Below, piece by piece: positions 7,659-17,547 of a stretch of 50,224 bases of DNA. Source of the DNA: Planctomycetota bacterium (lineage in GTDB: Bacteria; Planctomycetota; Uabimicrobiia; Uabimicrobiales; Uabimicrobiaceae); NCBI GenBank assembly GCA_029260735.1, contig JAJDCR010000099.1:1-50224 (forward strand), read 5' to 3'. Below the pieces are notes generated by a model. The model was not told where the DNA came from. It saw only the letters and a list, made by a program, of their open reading frames with translations, and did not search any database. Position 1 is the stretch's first letter, and the number at the start of each line of letters is the position of its first letter. A program made the position numbers and the translations under genes.

Positions 7659-9266
7659 ATGAATTCTGATATATCATCTATAATTGCAGATTTAGAACTT
7701 TTTCCCCCAGAACAAAAACAAGAATCCCAAGATCCCTTTGTCGCAAGTCATGATGTTTTAAAAGAAAAAAATCAGATAGCGGAACAAGGAGGTGGGGATC
7801 TTGCTATTCGTCGCTATCATCAAAAACATAAAATGACAGCTCGCGAAAGAATAGAATACTGTCTAGATGCGGATACCTTTCATGAAATCGATAAATTTGT
7901 TGGTAAGACAACTTTAGGCGATGGTATTGTGGGAGGGTGGGGACTCATCCAGGGACGCAAAACATTTATTTTTGCTTGGGATTTTACAGTCATTGCAGGA
8001 ACTTGTGGATACGACAATGCTGGTAAAGTAGTAAAGCTACAAGATATGGCTTTAAAAGAGAAATGCCCGATCATTGGGATTAATGACTCGGGAGGAGCTC
8101 GCATCCAAGAAGGAATGCTTTCTTTGGCTGCTTACTCTCGTATATTTTATGGAAATTCAGCAAAACTCTCTGGTCGAATTCCTCAGATTTCTTTGATTAT
8201 GGGCAACTGTGCCGGAGGAGCGGTCTACTCTCCTGCGATGACAGATCTAATTATTATGACCGATTATTCCTTTATGGCAATCACTGGCCCTATTGTCCTA
8301 AAGGCTGCAACTGGAGTAGATGTCAAAGCTTCTGATTTAGGAGGAGCAAGGATCCAAGAACAAGAATCGGGAGTTGTTCACTTGACTGCCCCTGATGATC
8401 GAAAAGCTCTTGACATGGCGAAGGAGTTTTTCTCGTTTTTACCTTCCAATTTTCGAGAAAAACCCGCTGTTTTGGATAGTAAAAGTGATCCTGCGAATCG
8501 ACTAACAACTTTCTCCTATGATCTACTCCAAGGAGCAGGAGAAAATGCTTTTGATATTCGAGTTTTGATTAAAGACGTCGTTGACAATAGCCACTATTTT
8601 GAATTGCAAAAAAACTATGCTCCCAATGTATCTATTGGGTTTGCCCGAATCAGTGGCATCCCCATTGGGATTATAGCAAACAATAGTCGGTATCAAGCAG
8701 GTTGCCTGGACATTAATAGTTCTTGTAAAGCGGCTCGTTTTGTGAATTTATGTAACTTGTTTAATATACCCATTATTAATTTTGTTGATGTGCCAGGATT
8801 CCTCGCCTCTTTAGAACAAGAGAGAGGGGGAATTATTCGTCATGGAGCAAAGCTGCTTTTTTCCCAATGTGTTGCCGATGTTCCTAAAATTTCTATTATC
8901 GTTCGAAAATCTTTTGGCGGAGCTTATTGCGTTATGCTCAGCAAAGATATTCAAGCAGATCGCGTTTTTGCTGTTCCTTCCTCTGTTTCTGCTGTGATGG
9001 GGGCCTCAGGGGCTGTCGATGTGATTTATAGAAAAGAATTACAAAAATGTGCCAATCCTGAAGCCCGAGCAATAAAACGTCAAAAACTTATAGATCAATA
9101 TAACAAGGAACATTTGAATCCATGGGGAGCTGCAGGATTCGGGAAAATTGACGAAGTTATTCCTGCAGATCAAATACGAATAGCGCTTACACAAGAGTTA
9201 CCTCATTTATTTTCTAGTTACCAACCCCCAAAAGATGATCGTAAATTTCCTAACATCCCTCTTTAA
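7659..9266 (+). CDS. acyl-CoA carboxylase carboxyltransferase subunit (PccB-like)
   Basis: 535-residue biotin-dependent carboxyltransferase of the PccB/MmdA family, moving CO2 from carboxybiotin to an acyl-CoA. The two crotonase-like halves are evident. The first has INDSGGARIQEG and MGNCAGGAVYSPAMTD, an oxyanion-hole region; the second has FVDVPGF, GGIIRHGAKLL and RKSFGGAYCVM. In characterised actinobacterial homologues an Asp or Ile at the position of Cys424 (GGAYxVM) influences propionyl versus acetyl choice, so the Cys leaves the substrate open. No biotin carboxylase or biotin carrier gene is nearby. The ATG at 7659 lacks a good ribosome-binding site. The kinase gene begins 14 nt after the stop, so both probably share a transcript. 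Confidence 0.9.
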   Translation: MNSDISSIIADLELFPPEQKQESQDPFVASHDVLKEKNQIAEQGGGDLAIRRYHQKHKMTARERIEYCLDADTFHEIDKFVGKTTLGDGIVGGWGLIQGRKTFIFAWDFTVIAGTCGYDNAGKVVKLQDMALKEKCPIIGINDSGGARIQEGMLSLAAYSRIFYGNSAKLSGRIPQISLIMGNCAGGAVYSPAMTDLIIMTDYSFMAITGPIVLKAATGVDVKASDLGGARIQEQESGVVHLTAPDDRKALDMAKEFFSFLPSNFREKPAVLDSKSDPANRLTTFSYDLLQGAGENAFDIRVLIKDVVDNSHYFELQKNYAPNVSIGFARISGIPIGIIANNSRYQAGCLDINSSCKAARFVNLCNLFNIPIINFVDVPGFLASLEQERGGIIRHGAKLLFSQCVADVPKISIIVRKSFGGAYCVMLSKDIQADRVFAVPSSVSAVMGASGAVDVIYRKELQKCANPEARAIKRQKLIDQYNKEHLNPWGAAGFGKIDEVIPADQIRIALTQELPHLFSSYQPPKDDRKFPNIPL

Positions 9267-9280
9267 ATTTAGGTGACAAC

Positions 9281-12200
9281 ATGGGACAGTTGATTTGGTA
9301 TTGGAATGGTAAAAAAGCCTATACATTTCCCTTGCCAGAAACAGGGGGAGTAAAAACAGTTGGCCGTACAGCTAAATGTACTTTCCCGCTAGACAGAGAC
9401 GCTAGGGTCTCAAAAATTCACTTACTATTACGTTTTAGTGATGGTAAATATGAGATTTGTGCTGTTGGTCCATGCCGAGTTGAAAATGAAGTGCTTGCTC
9501 CTGACACATGGGGGCAATACGATGATAGGCCTATTTATATCACTCCTGCAAGCTACTTAGTAGTTTCTCCTACAGCAGATCCCCCTGCTTCCTTTGACTT
9601 TGTGGAAATGGAATCCTCTCGGCAAAATTATTTAAAAAAAAACCTAGCCTCTATTACAAAAAGCACTGTTGTTGATGATCGTTATCGAATTCAAGAGCAG
9701 CTCGGGGCTGGTGCTATGGGAGAGATTTATCTTGCTTGGGATAGCCAACTTCAAAGAAAAATTGCCCTAAAACTTCTCCAAGATGAATACATGAGTGACG
9801 ATGTTGCTCGCAAGCGTTTCCTAAAGGAAGCTCAAGCTATTGGAAAACTTCGCCATCAAAACATTGTTATGGTTCATGATGTGGGGGAGTTTAATGGCAC
9901 TCCTTATTTTACCATGGAGCTCTTGGAGGGGGATGATCTCCAAGAGCTAATGAAAAAAGAAACTGTAAATCCTTTGAAGGCGATGGGGTGGATTCGTGAC
10001 ATCGCCCGAGCAGTTGCTTATGCCCACAGCAATAACATTATTCATCGTGATATTAAACCTTCTAATATCTTTATCACACCCAACGGTCCGATTCTAACGG
10101 ACTTTGGAATAGCCAAAGATTCTGCGGGAAAAACTCATCTAACAATAGAGGGAGAATCTCTAGGAACACCTGCTTACATGCCTCCAGAGCAAGCTTTAGG
10201 CTACTGGGATAAAGTCAATGAAACTTCTGATATTTATGGCTTAGGAGCTGTTCTCTACGAAGTTCTCTCGGGTTCTCCCCCATTCTCTTCTGATTCGGCA
10301 GTAAAGGTTTTAGAGCAAGTCTGCTCTGTTGCTCCGATCCCTATTTCTCGTCTTAATCCTGATGTTTCGCGAAATTCTGTTGTAATTACTATGAAGGCAA
10401 TGGCCAAACAACAGCGCTACCGTTATCAAACAGCCGATGAAATGGCTGATGATATAGAACGTCATCTAAAAGGTAAGTCAATAGAAGGAAAACTACCTCC
10501 TTTTCATGCTAAAATGATTTGGCTTGTCCAAAAAAATAAAGCGGTTAGCTTTGTTGCGACTTGCTCAGTATTATTTCTTTTGCTATTTCTATCTTGGCAT
10601 TTTTATTCCAATTATAAGAAGCAGACAGAACAAGAAAAGCTGGTTGATAGTTATTTGAAAGATGCTCAAAGAATGGAAGAGTCTCACGACAACCAGACTC
10701 CTTTGGGAGAGCTTTTCCGAGTTTTTAATTTATATGGGCGAACCTTGAGTTTAGATAGTGGAAATAGAGAGGCCAAAGAGGGGAAATTAAAAGTGTGCCT
10801 AATGATGGGGGATAGTGCGCTTCGGTCGAGAAATTTTGAGTTTGCCAAAGCAATGTTTTTTTTATCTGAACAAATTAGTAAAGAACTGGAAGATCCTCAT
10901 ACGACAAGTCTTGTTACTGCAAAGCAAGAGGAACTCTCTCACCTGGAAACGCGTGAAAACAATTATCTCAGGGAGAAGGCCGAGGAAATTATCGATACTT
11001 TAAAAGAGCCTGATATTACCAATGAGCAAATCAAAGAGGTGGCACTTAATTTGCTCCGTTTTCCCACGGTTTTGAATAGCATTCGAATCAGCTACCGACA
11101 AGAAAAAAATGAGAATATTCAAAAAGCCTTGGCTTTAACTGCTCGGTGTCTTCTTAATAATAGATCTTTGAAGTCTATTAAAATTACAGAGCTTAACGAA
11201 ATAGAAAACCGAATGGTAAAGTTAATGCCTTACAATTCTCCTATTTTACAGGAAGCTCTTAATGAAAATTTTGAGTCGCCTTCTTCTAAAATTCGTATTC
11301 TTGTAGTTCGCTTGTGTGGTATATTTAAGTACCACGACAGTGTTCCTCTGTTACTTAAAAGAGTTCTTTACGATGATGTCTCCGAAGTTCGCTACTATGC
11401 TCTTCAATCAGTACTTTCCTTAGATGGAGGGAGAGAAGCTGTTGTGAAAGATTTTTCTGAAGGTAAACTTTCTGTAGAGCACCTAAAAAATTTAGGCTAT
11501 TGGGGAATAGACCTTTTACTTGACCTTCTAAAAGAAAAGCCGCTTCAGTATCAAGAGAGTTTTTCTCCTATCTTCAAGAAAATTGGAAGGGTGGCGGTTC
11601 ACCCTATTTTGGATAGTATTTCTGATGGGTCTAGAGAAACAAAGCTAGCTCTTTTAATGATTGCCGGGCAGTTTCCTCATCCCAAAGTACAAGAAACTCT
11701 CCAAAAATATAGTAGCTACTTTGTTCCCGAAATTCGTTTAGTAGCATTACGTTCTCTGAGTAATTTTCCGAAAGATCAGGTTCTCAGTGACTTTACTAGA
11801 GCTCTTTTAGACAGTGATATAGCTGTACAAGAGGTTGCTATATCTTCTTTGGGGAAGCTGCAAGCCCTTTCTCTCTGTCCTAAAGTTTTAAAATTGGTAG
11901 ACAGAAAACCTCAGCTGGAAAAAGTAGCCGAAGAGGCTTTTTTAAAAATGGGCTCAGATGCAGTTCCTTATCTTATCGAACACCTTGAAAAATCATTTAA
12001 AAAACTTTTTACTCTAAAAATGTTAGGTAAACTCAAGGCAAAAGAAGGAAGCTCTATTCTTTTGGATTATTTCTTCGAAGGAAAAAAGAAAGAACAGGAA
12101 GTAGCTCGATATGCTCTAGTTCAAATAGGCCCTAGTGTAAGTGATGATTTACGCCGCCGATATCCAAGCGTAACAGATCCGGAAATAAAAGAAAATATAC

Positions 12201-13522
12201 TCTTTGTTCTGGGAATGAATAAAGATCGAAAATCACTCAATTTGTTTTTGAAAGCGAATGACGATCCTCAACTGCGCCCTCAAGCAATTCAATCTCTAGC
12301 CTTACTTGGAGAGCCAGCCTTAAATCCTCTAATTAAAAAACTTAAAAACGAAGTAGATTTAGCAAAAGCTTTGGGGTTTGCTAAAGCTTTGGGCAGTATG
12401 GGAAAAGTTGCCTTAAAGCCAGTAGTTAAAGAATTTACGGAAGCTTCTTATGTGGAAAAAGAACGTATCGCCTTAGCTCTAGCAGAATTTGGAAATATTG
12501 CAGCGCCTGCTTTACTTGATTTAGCTAAAAATAAAGATTCTTATATTCGTTTAAAGGCAATTCAGTCCATGGCGAATTTAAAAACAGAGGAATCAACACT
12601 TCTTCTTTTAAGAGCTTTGGATGATAGTGATTTTCAAATAAAAAAAGAAGCGGAAGATGTTTTGAAAAAAATGGGTCCTTTTGTTGTCCCTACTATTTTG
12701 GAACAGTTAGAAAAATCAAAAGGGCGTGAACAAACCTCTCTCTTAAAAATCTTGGGAGAAATGAGAGATGAAAGAACTATTGATTTGTTTTTCGAACTTC
12801 TAAAAGATATTAAAAGAGTGGATACAGCTGCTTTTGCTTTGAAGAAAATTGCGGAAGAACATCCTCAGGTAGTTTTGCGCTTGATTGAAAATTTAGACAA
12901 TCCCGAATTGGAGGAAGGAGCAGAGAGAACTCTTCGGTACCTAGGTCGGGATATTTTAGAAGTACTCAAAGAAAAATTTGAGGATAGAGAGTATTTTGAG
13001 CGCCGTGAACTAAGTCATAGGCTAGCACGTTTGATTGGTTATCAGAGAGGCCGAGAAAATATAGTATTTCTTTTAGATATGATGGTTCAAGGACGGGATG
13101 AAGAGATTCAAAATATTGCCAAGGAATCTATTCTTCGAATGAAGTCATCCGCTTTAGATCCCTATTTTAAAGCATTTGTCGAAGATGGAAAGTATCGACA
13201 TCATGCGGGAGATATTGTGGAAGCGAATGGGCGAAAGTCTGTTTCTTGGTTGATAAAGTTATTGCGAGAAGAACGTCAACTTGCTAACGACGTTTTTAGG
13301 CTATTTGTTCGCTTAGATAGCGCTGGGCACAGTAGCTTGATTCAGCTACTTCGTGATAGAGATCCTTTTATTCAAGAAAATGCCGCCCGTTTGTTGGGAC
13401 AAATGAAAGTAAGACGAGCTATTTTTGCTTTGGAGCGAGCAAGCAGAGACGATGACCCTAGAGTAAGTAAAAGAGCAGAAGACGCTCTTCGAGAAATAAA
13501 AAAAGCTCATGGCATTAAATAA
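9281..13522 (+). CDS. Ser/Thr protein kinase: FHA-like, kinase, TM, HEAT array
   Basis: 1413-residue membrane-anchored Hanks-type kinase. Residues 20-100 look like a divergent FHA domain (TVGRTAKCTFPLD, then VSKIHLLLRF), which in the family reads phosphothreonine. The kinase domain (about 135-400) is complete: Gly loop LGAGAMGEIY, Lys164, Glu183, HRDIKPSN with Asp257, and DFG at 274-276. One TM helix lies near 423-441. A TPR-like helical linker follows, then a long HEAT/PBS-lyase array from about 655 to the end. It was placed after the carboxylase gene with AGGTGA as ribosome-binding site. The kinase domain precedes the TM and there is no signal peptide, so the kinase faces the cytosol and the HEAT array would lie on the far side of the membrane if topology is simple. 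Substrates unknown. Confidence 0.93.
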   Translation: MGQLIWYWNGKKAYTFPLPETGGVKTVGRTAKCTFPLDRDARVSKIHLLLRFSDGKYEICAVGPCRVENEVLAPDTWGQYDDRPIYITPASYLVVSPTADPPASFDFVEMESSRQNYLKKNLASITKSTVVDDRYRIQEQLGAGAMGEIYLAWDSQLQRKIALKLLQDEYMSDDVARKRFLKEAQAIGKLRHQNIVMVHDVGEFNGTPYFTMELLEGDDLQELMKKETVNPLKAMGWIRDIARAVAYAHSNNIIHRDIKPSNIFITPNGPILTDFGIAKDSAGKTHLTIEGESLGTPAYMPPEQALGYWDKVNETSDIYGLGAVLYEVLSGSPPFSSDSAVKVLEQVCSVAPIPISRLNPDVSRNSVVITMKAMAKQQRYRYQTADEMADDIERHLKGKSIEGKLPPFHAKMIWLVQKNKAVSFVATCSVLFLLLFLSWHFYSNYKKQTEQEKLVDSYLKDAQRMEESHDNQTPLGELFRVFNLYGRTLSLDSGNREAKEGKLKVCLMMGDSALRSRNFEFAKAMFFLSEQISKELEDPHTTSLVTAKQEELSHLETRENNYLREKAEEIIDTLKEPDITNEQIKEVALNLLRFPTVLNSIRISYRQEKNENIQKALALTARCLLNNRSLKSIKITELNEIENRMVKLMPYNSPILQEALNENFESPSSKIRILVVRLCGIFKYHDSVPLLLKRVLYDDVSEVRYYALQSVLSLDGGREAVVKDFSEGKLSVEHLKNLGYWGIDLLLDLLKEKPLQYQESFSPIFKKIGRVAVHPILDSISDGSRETKLALLMIAGQFPHPKVQETLQKYSSYFVPEIRLVALRSLSNFPKDQVLSDFTRALLDSDIAVQEVAISSLGKLQALSLCPKVLKLVDRKPQLEKVAEEAFLKMGSDAVPYLIEHLEKSFKKLFTLKMLGKLKAKEGSSILLDYFFEGKKKEQEVARYALVQIGPSVSDDLRRRYPSVTDPEIKENILFVLGMNKDRKSLNLFLKANDDPQLRPQAIQSLALLGEPALNPLIKKLKNEVDLAKALGFAKALGSMGKVALKPVVKEFTEASYVEKERIALALAEFGNIAAPALLDLAKNKDSYIRLKAIQSMANLKTEESTLLLLRALDDSDFQIKKEAEDVLKKMGPFVVPTILEQLEKSKGREQTSLLKILGEMRDERTIDLFFELLKDIKRVDTAAFALKKIAEEHPQVVLRLIENLDNPELEEGAERTLRYLGRDILEVLKEKFEDREYFERRELSHRLARLIGYQRGRENIVFLLDMMVQGRDEEIQNIAKESILRMKSSALDPYFKAFVEDGKYRHHAGDIVEANGRKSVSWLIKLLREERQLANDVFRLFVRLDSAGHSSLIQLLRDRDPFIQENAARLLGQMKVRRAIFALERASRDDDPRVSKRAEDALREIKKAHGIK

Positions 13523-13573
13523 TGGATTTGACTTGTTCTGCTGTTTTCTTCCAAGTACCTTACAGGAATAGAT

Positions 13574-15940
13574 ATGGATATTTTGAAATATTACCAAAAC
13601 CAAACTTGCTGTGGAATTTTTGCACTAGAGCAAGATGACCGTATTTTGAGTTTGGGAAGTTCTTCTCACAATCATTATGTAGTAGCCGGCTCTCTTATTG
13701 AGGACGAGCATTTAAAAATCAGATTTTCCCAAGGCCGCTATCGTCTGATGGCGATGTCGCGAAAAAATATGTCTATGGATGGAGGAATGATTCCTCTACA
13801 TGCTTGGCTAGAAATGCCCATAGGAAAAAAGATTTGGTTTGATAATGAAAAAACAACCTACTTGATTATTGAGAAAAGTGAAGAAGTAATTCCAGACAAA
13901 AAGAAAGTTCTGGGAGAAAGCAGTTTAAAACTAAAAGAAGATGATGATACTATACTTAAGCCAAGCCCTACGAAAGAGACTCTAGAGAAAGCTAATCCTG
14001 TAAGCAAGCCTCAGGTTAAATCAGCAGTGCTGCCAAAAAAAACGCAAGCAATTACCGCCCAACAAAGATCAAGAATAACACAGAGAAAAACCCAAGAGAT
14101 GCCTGCACAAAAATCTCGAAGGACTTCTTCTGTTAAACCATTAAGTTTTACCGATGAGAAAGATAAGAATCTTTTACAGAAAACTCAAACGAAATCTATT
14201 GCCCTACCTAAAAAAACGCAAACGATTAGTGCTCAGATAAGGTCATCAGCTAAGCCCCAAAAAACGAAACCGGCTTCTCCCCAAAAAGTTTTAGGGTTTA
14301 TGGACGAGGACGAGAAGGACCCGTTACGAGAAACTCAGACAAAGTCTAAAGCTTTGCCCAAGAAAACTCAAGCTATTGGTGCCCAACCTAGATCTGCTTT
14401 GACTCAAAAAAATAAGACCCCAGCCACACCATCACAAAAAACATTAGATTTTATTGATAAGAGTTTACCTTCTCAAGACACTTCCAGTTCGCGGAAAACT
14501 TCTCCTTTTGGACAAACTCAGGCTCGTAATCCAGCTTTGGGAAGTAATCAAAAATCTTTGAATAGCACTCAAAAATTAGAGTTTGCAGATGAACAAGCGA
14601 CCACGGACTACAAGATCGAAAAAAACCCTCAACTCATAGATGGTAAATACACTGTTTTGGGAATTTTGGGGAAAGGAGGAATGGGTACTGTTTATAGAGC
14701 CCGAGATGAAAAGCTTAAGAGAATGGTTGCTATTAAAGTGCTTTCCAAAGAGACATCCCTGGAGGCAAAGGAGCGCTTTCTCATAGAAGCAAGAGCAATA
14801 GCACGTCTTCAAAATCCCCATATTGTAAAAGTACATGATATTGGTTTTCACAATAAAAAGCCCTACTATGCTATGGATATTGTGGAAGGTGAGGAACTTC
14901 AAAAATGCTTGACTCCTTTTCGCCCCAGAGATTTTTTAGGATGGATGCTTACTATTTGTCAAGCGCTAGATTATGTTCATCAAGGAGGGATTATTCATAG
15001 AGACTTAAAACCTGCCAACATTATTATTTCTAAAGATGGTCCCATTTTAATGGATTTTGGAATTGCTCGAGATGAATATTCGCAATCTCAATTAACCAGC
15101 GATGGGCAGTCTATTGGAACCCCTGCTTATATGTCTCCTGAGCAAGCTAAGGGAAGAGTGAGCGACATTGATGGGCGAACAGATGTCTATGGTTTAGGAG
15201 CTATTCTTTATGAGATACTAACGGGACAAGTTCCTTTTTCTGGCCCGCCGATGCAAGTTCTTTATAAAATTTGCTATGTTGATCCTGAACCGATTGCTAA
15301 TTTGAATAAAGCTGTTTCTAAAGATCTCATAGCAATTGTTGAAAAGGCTATGGCAAAAGAGAAGTCTCTGCGGTATAATAGCGCCTTAGAAATGGCTGAC
15401 GATATCAAAAGATATCTAGAAGGAACTCGAGTTAAAGCTCAACCGACGACTTCTTCACGAAGATTTTTTCGTCGTTTAAAACAAAATCGTAGTCTGACTT
15501 ATACTTTTTCAGCTAGCGCTTTTACCTTCATTGCAGTCATCACTTTTATTTGGTTTAATAATTTCCAAAATAAATCAAAAATTGAAGCTGAACTTGATCG
15601 TGATCTTTTCAATGCTGCGAAAGAGTTTGAAAATTTAGATACCAAAAGTACTGTCGCTGATTATATTAAAATATCAGAACTATATAACAAAGTATTAGCG
15701 GCACAAAAACAAAATGAAGCGGCCCTCAAAGGAAAATTTAATGTTTTGATAAAAATGGGGGACCATGCTTTGAAATCTCATAACTATACTCTTGCGGAAA
15801 TCATGTATAATACTGCTCTCGCAATGAATTTTGATAACAGTAGAGCGGAAAAAGCCATTCAAAATATCTCTGTGGTTGTTAGAAAAGAACGGGAAGATAT
15901 TAAAAATCTTGTTCAGGAAGTTTTTCAAGAATTAGAATAA
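13574..15940 (+). CDS. Ser/Thr protein kinase with repeat-rich linker, TM
   Basis: 788-residue Hanks-type kinase, paralogue of the preceding gene. The N-terminal ~100 residues resemble the FHA-like region of its neighbour (SHNHYVVAG, HLKIRFSQGRY). Residues 145-345 form a Lys/Thr/Gln-rich linker with three repeats of LPKKTQ-I-AQ (starting near 153, 211 and 261), each followed by an acidic LxFxDE patch. The kinase domain (about 355-620) has LGKGGMGTVY, Lys388, HRDLKP with Asp477 and DFG at 494-496, so it should be active. A TM helix lies near 643-662. The C-terminal tail matches the post-TM linker of the first kinase but stops where that protein's HEAT array begins. A 15-bp tandem duplication spans the stop codon; a stop in frame remains. 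Confidence 0.93.
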   Translation: MDILKYYQNQTCCGIFALEQDDRILSLGSSSHNHYVVAGSLIEDEHLKIRFSQGRYRLMAMSRKNMSMDGGMIPLHAWLEMPIGKKIWFDNEKTTYLIIEKSEEVIPDKKKVLGESSLKLKEDDDTILKPSPTKETLEKANPVSKPQVKSAVLPKKTQAITAQQRSRITQRKTQEMPAQKSRRTSSVKPLSFTDEKDKNLLQKTQTKSIALPKKTQTISAQIRSSAKPQKTKPASPQKVLGFMDEDEKDPLRETQTKSKALPKKTQAIGAQPRSALTQKNKTPATPSQKTLDFIDKSLPSQDTSSSRKTSPFGQTQARNPALGSNQKSLNSTQKLEFADEQATTDYKIEKNPQLIDGKYTVLGILGKGGMGTVYRARDEKLKRMVAIKVLSKETSLEAKERFLIEARAIARLQNPHIVKVHDIGFHNKKPYYAMDIVEGEELQKCLTPFRPRDFLGWMLTICQALDYVHQGGIIHRDLKPANIIISKDGPILMDFGIARDEYSQSQLTSDGQSIGTPAYMSPEQAKGRVSDIDGRTDVYGLGAILYEILTGQVPFSGPPMQVLYKICYVDPEPIANLNKAVSKDLIAIVEKAMAKEKSLRYNSALEMADDIKRYLEGTRVKAQPTTSSRRFFRRLKQNRSLTYTFSASAFTFIAVITFIWFNNFQNKSKIEAELDRDLFNAAKEFENLDTKSTVADYIKISELYNKVLAAQKQNEAALKGKFNVLIKMGDHALKSHNYTLAEIMYNTALAMNFDNSRAEKAIQNISVVVRKEREDIKNLVQEVFQELE

Positions 15941-16010
15941 GGAAGATTAGAATAAGGAAGCTCCACAGAGATTAGGATATAACTCTACACTTTAATAATA
16001 AAGGGGAAAT

Positions 16011-17525
16011 ATGAAAGAGTCGATGCAAAAACTACGCAAAATACTATCTGAGTGTCATTTATTAAACTCTTCTATCGCGACTTTATTGTGGGACCAAGAA
16101 ACCCATTTAGTCAGACAAGGTTTTGACTTTCGAGGTAAGCAAGTCGCTTACTTATCACGTCTTGCTCACGAAAAATTTACAAGCTCTGAAATGTCAGAAA
16201 ATATTGAGAAACTCCATGAAGATCTAGAGCAAGGTGAGCATTTTTCTTTTGCCGATAAAGTGATTATTCGAGAGGTGTACAAGGATTATACAAAACAAGC
16301 TAAAGTCCCCTCCTCTCTAGTGGAAAAGAAAAGTCAAACCATAGCCCAAGCTCAGTTTGCGTGGTTGAAAGCGCGTCAAGAAAACAGTTTTTCCTTTTTT
16401 GCTCCTCCCCTTCAGGAACTAATGGAAATTTCTATTGCAGAAGTCCAATATATCAACCCAGATAAAAAACCTTATGAGGTTATGTTGGAAGAGTATGAGC
16501 CCGGAATTAGCACAGAAAAACTGGATTCTCTATTCTATAATCTAAAAAAAGAATTAATACCTTTAGTAGAAGAAATTATTGCAGGAAATCAAGAAACTTC
16601 TATCCTCTCGGGTTCTTTTCCCGAAGGTAAGCAAGATGAAATATCGATGCGTATTCTTCAAGAGATAGGTTTTAGTTTTGACCGAGGAAGAATGGATGAA
16701 TCTGTTCACCCTCTGACAATTGAACTAGGGCCTCAGGATGTTAGAATTACAAGTAAGTATCATCTCCATCACTTGGAGGGAATCTATTCCTCTATCCATG
16801 AAGGGGGACACGGGATTTATGAGCAAGGATTAAATCCTGATTTTATGGGAACACCTATGGGAAGCCCCACTTCTTTAGCTATCCATGAGTCTCAATCTCG
16901 TCTCTGGGAAGTCTTTATTGGAAAAAGTAAATCGTTTATTTTTCGGTACTTTACTCATTTTCAAAATAGCTTTCCTCAGCTAAGAACATGGACACAAGAT
17001 CAGTTTTATCGAGCGATCAATCGAGTAGCGACTTCTCCTATCCGAATTGATTCGGATGAATTAACCTATCACTTGCATGTTATTACTCGATATGAAATTG
17101 AAAAAGATGTTTTTGAAGGAAGGCTAGCAGTCTCGGAAATTCCAGAAGCTTGGAATGCCAAAATGAAAAGCTATTTAGGCTTGGAGATTTCCAGCGACGT
17201 AGAAGGAGCTTTACAAGATATTCATTGGAGCCAAGCTAGTTTTGGTTACTTCCCAACATATACCCTGGGAAGTATGTATGCCGCTCAACTTTGGGATAAA
17301 CTTCGAGCCGATATCCCGGACTTAGGTGGAAATATCATGGCAGGAGATTTTCATGTTATCCATGATTGGTTGAACCGAAACATTTTCCGAGTGGGAAAAG
17401 CGACAACTGGAATAGAACTTATCGAATCCTTGACCGGACAAAAACTTTCCGAGCAGTTTCTTTTAGAGTATTTTCGTCGTAAATGGGAGCAAGGAAGTGA
17501 CGCGAGCATTCATTTTGCTAGTTAG
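16011..17525 (+). CDS. carboxypeptidase Taq (M32 metallocarboxypeptidase)
   Basis: 504-residue M32 carboxypeptidase, a cytosolic zinc enzyme removing C-terminal residues from peptides. The length matches the family (about 500). The active-site motif is HEGGH at 263-267 (family usually HExGH), followed by HESQSRLWE at 292-300 supplying further metal and catalytic ligands. The helical C-terminal half includes ITRYEIEKDVFEG and GYFPTYTLGSMYAAQ, also typical. AGGGGAAAT precedes the ATG. It lies 70 bp after the second kinase and 22 bp before an FmdB-like gene, consistent with one long operon starting at the carboxylase. No signal peptide is present, so it should act in the cytosol. Confidence 0.92.
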   Translation: MKESMQKLRKILSECHLLNSSIATLLWDQETHLVRQGFDFRGKQVAYLSRLAHEKFTSSEMSENIEKLHEDLEQGEHFSFADKVIIREVYKDYTKQAKVPSSLVEKKSQTIAQAQFAWLKARQENSFSFFAPPLQELMEISIAEVQYINPDKKPYEVMLEEYEPGISTEKLDSLFYNLKKELIPLVEEIIAGNQETSILSGSFPEGKQDEISMRILQEIGFSFDRGRMDESVHPLTIELGPQDVRITSKYHLHHLEGIYSSIHEGGHGIYEQGLNPDFMGTPMGSPTSLAIHESQSRLWEVFIGKSKSFIFRYFTHFQNSFPQLRTWTQDQFYRAINRVATSPIRIDSDELTYHLHVITRYEIEKDVFEGRLAVSEIPEAWNAKMKSYLGLEISSDVEGALQDIHWSQASFGYFPTYTLGSMYAAQLWDKLRADIPDLGGNIMAGDFHVIHDWLNRNIFRVGKATTGIELIESLTGQKLSEQFLLEYFRRKWEQGSDASIHFAS

Positions 17526-17547
17526 TTACTTGTCTTAGGAGAAAAAT

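Noticed and set aside
7659..9266. Methylcrotonyl-CoA carboxylase subunit of a leucine-to-HMG-CoA pathway with the upstream HMG-CoA reductase
   Set aside because: Tempting by context, but the motifs fit the PccB/MmdA group, it has its own promoter, and isovaleryl-CoA dehydrogenase, enoyl hydratase and HMG-CoA lyase are absent.
13574..15940. Second kinase as a truncated pseudogene of the first
   Set aside because: All catalytic motifs are intact, no HEAT remnants follow in the 70-bp gap, and it has its own repeat-rich linker; more likely a functional shorter paralogue.
15931..15960. 15-bp tandem duplication across the second kinase's stop codon
   Set aside because: The duplication keeps a stop codon in the same place and adds no coding change; noted as slippage only.
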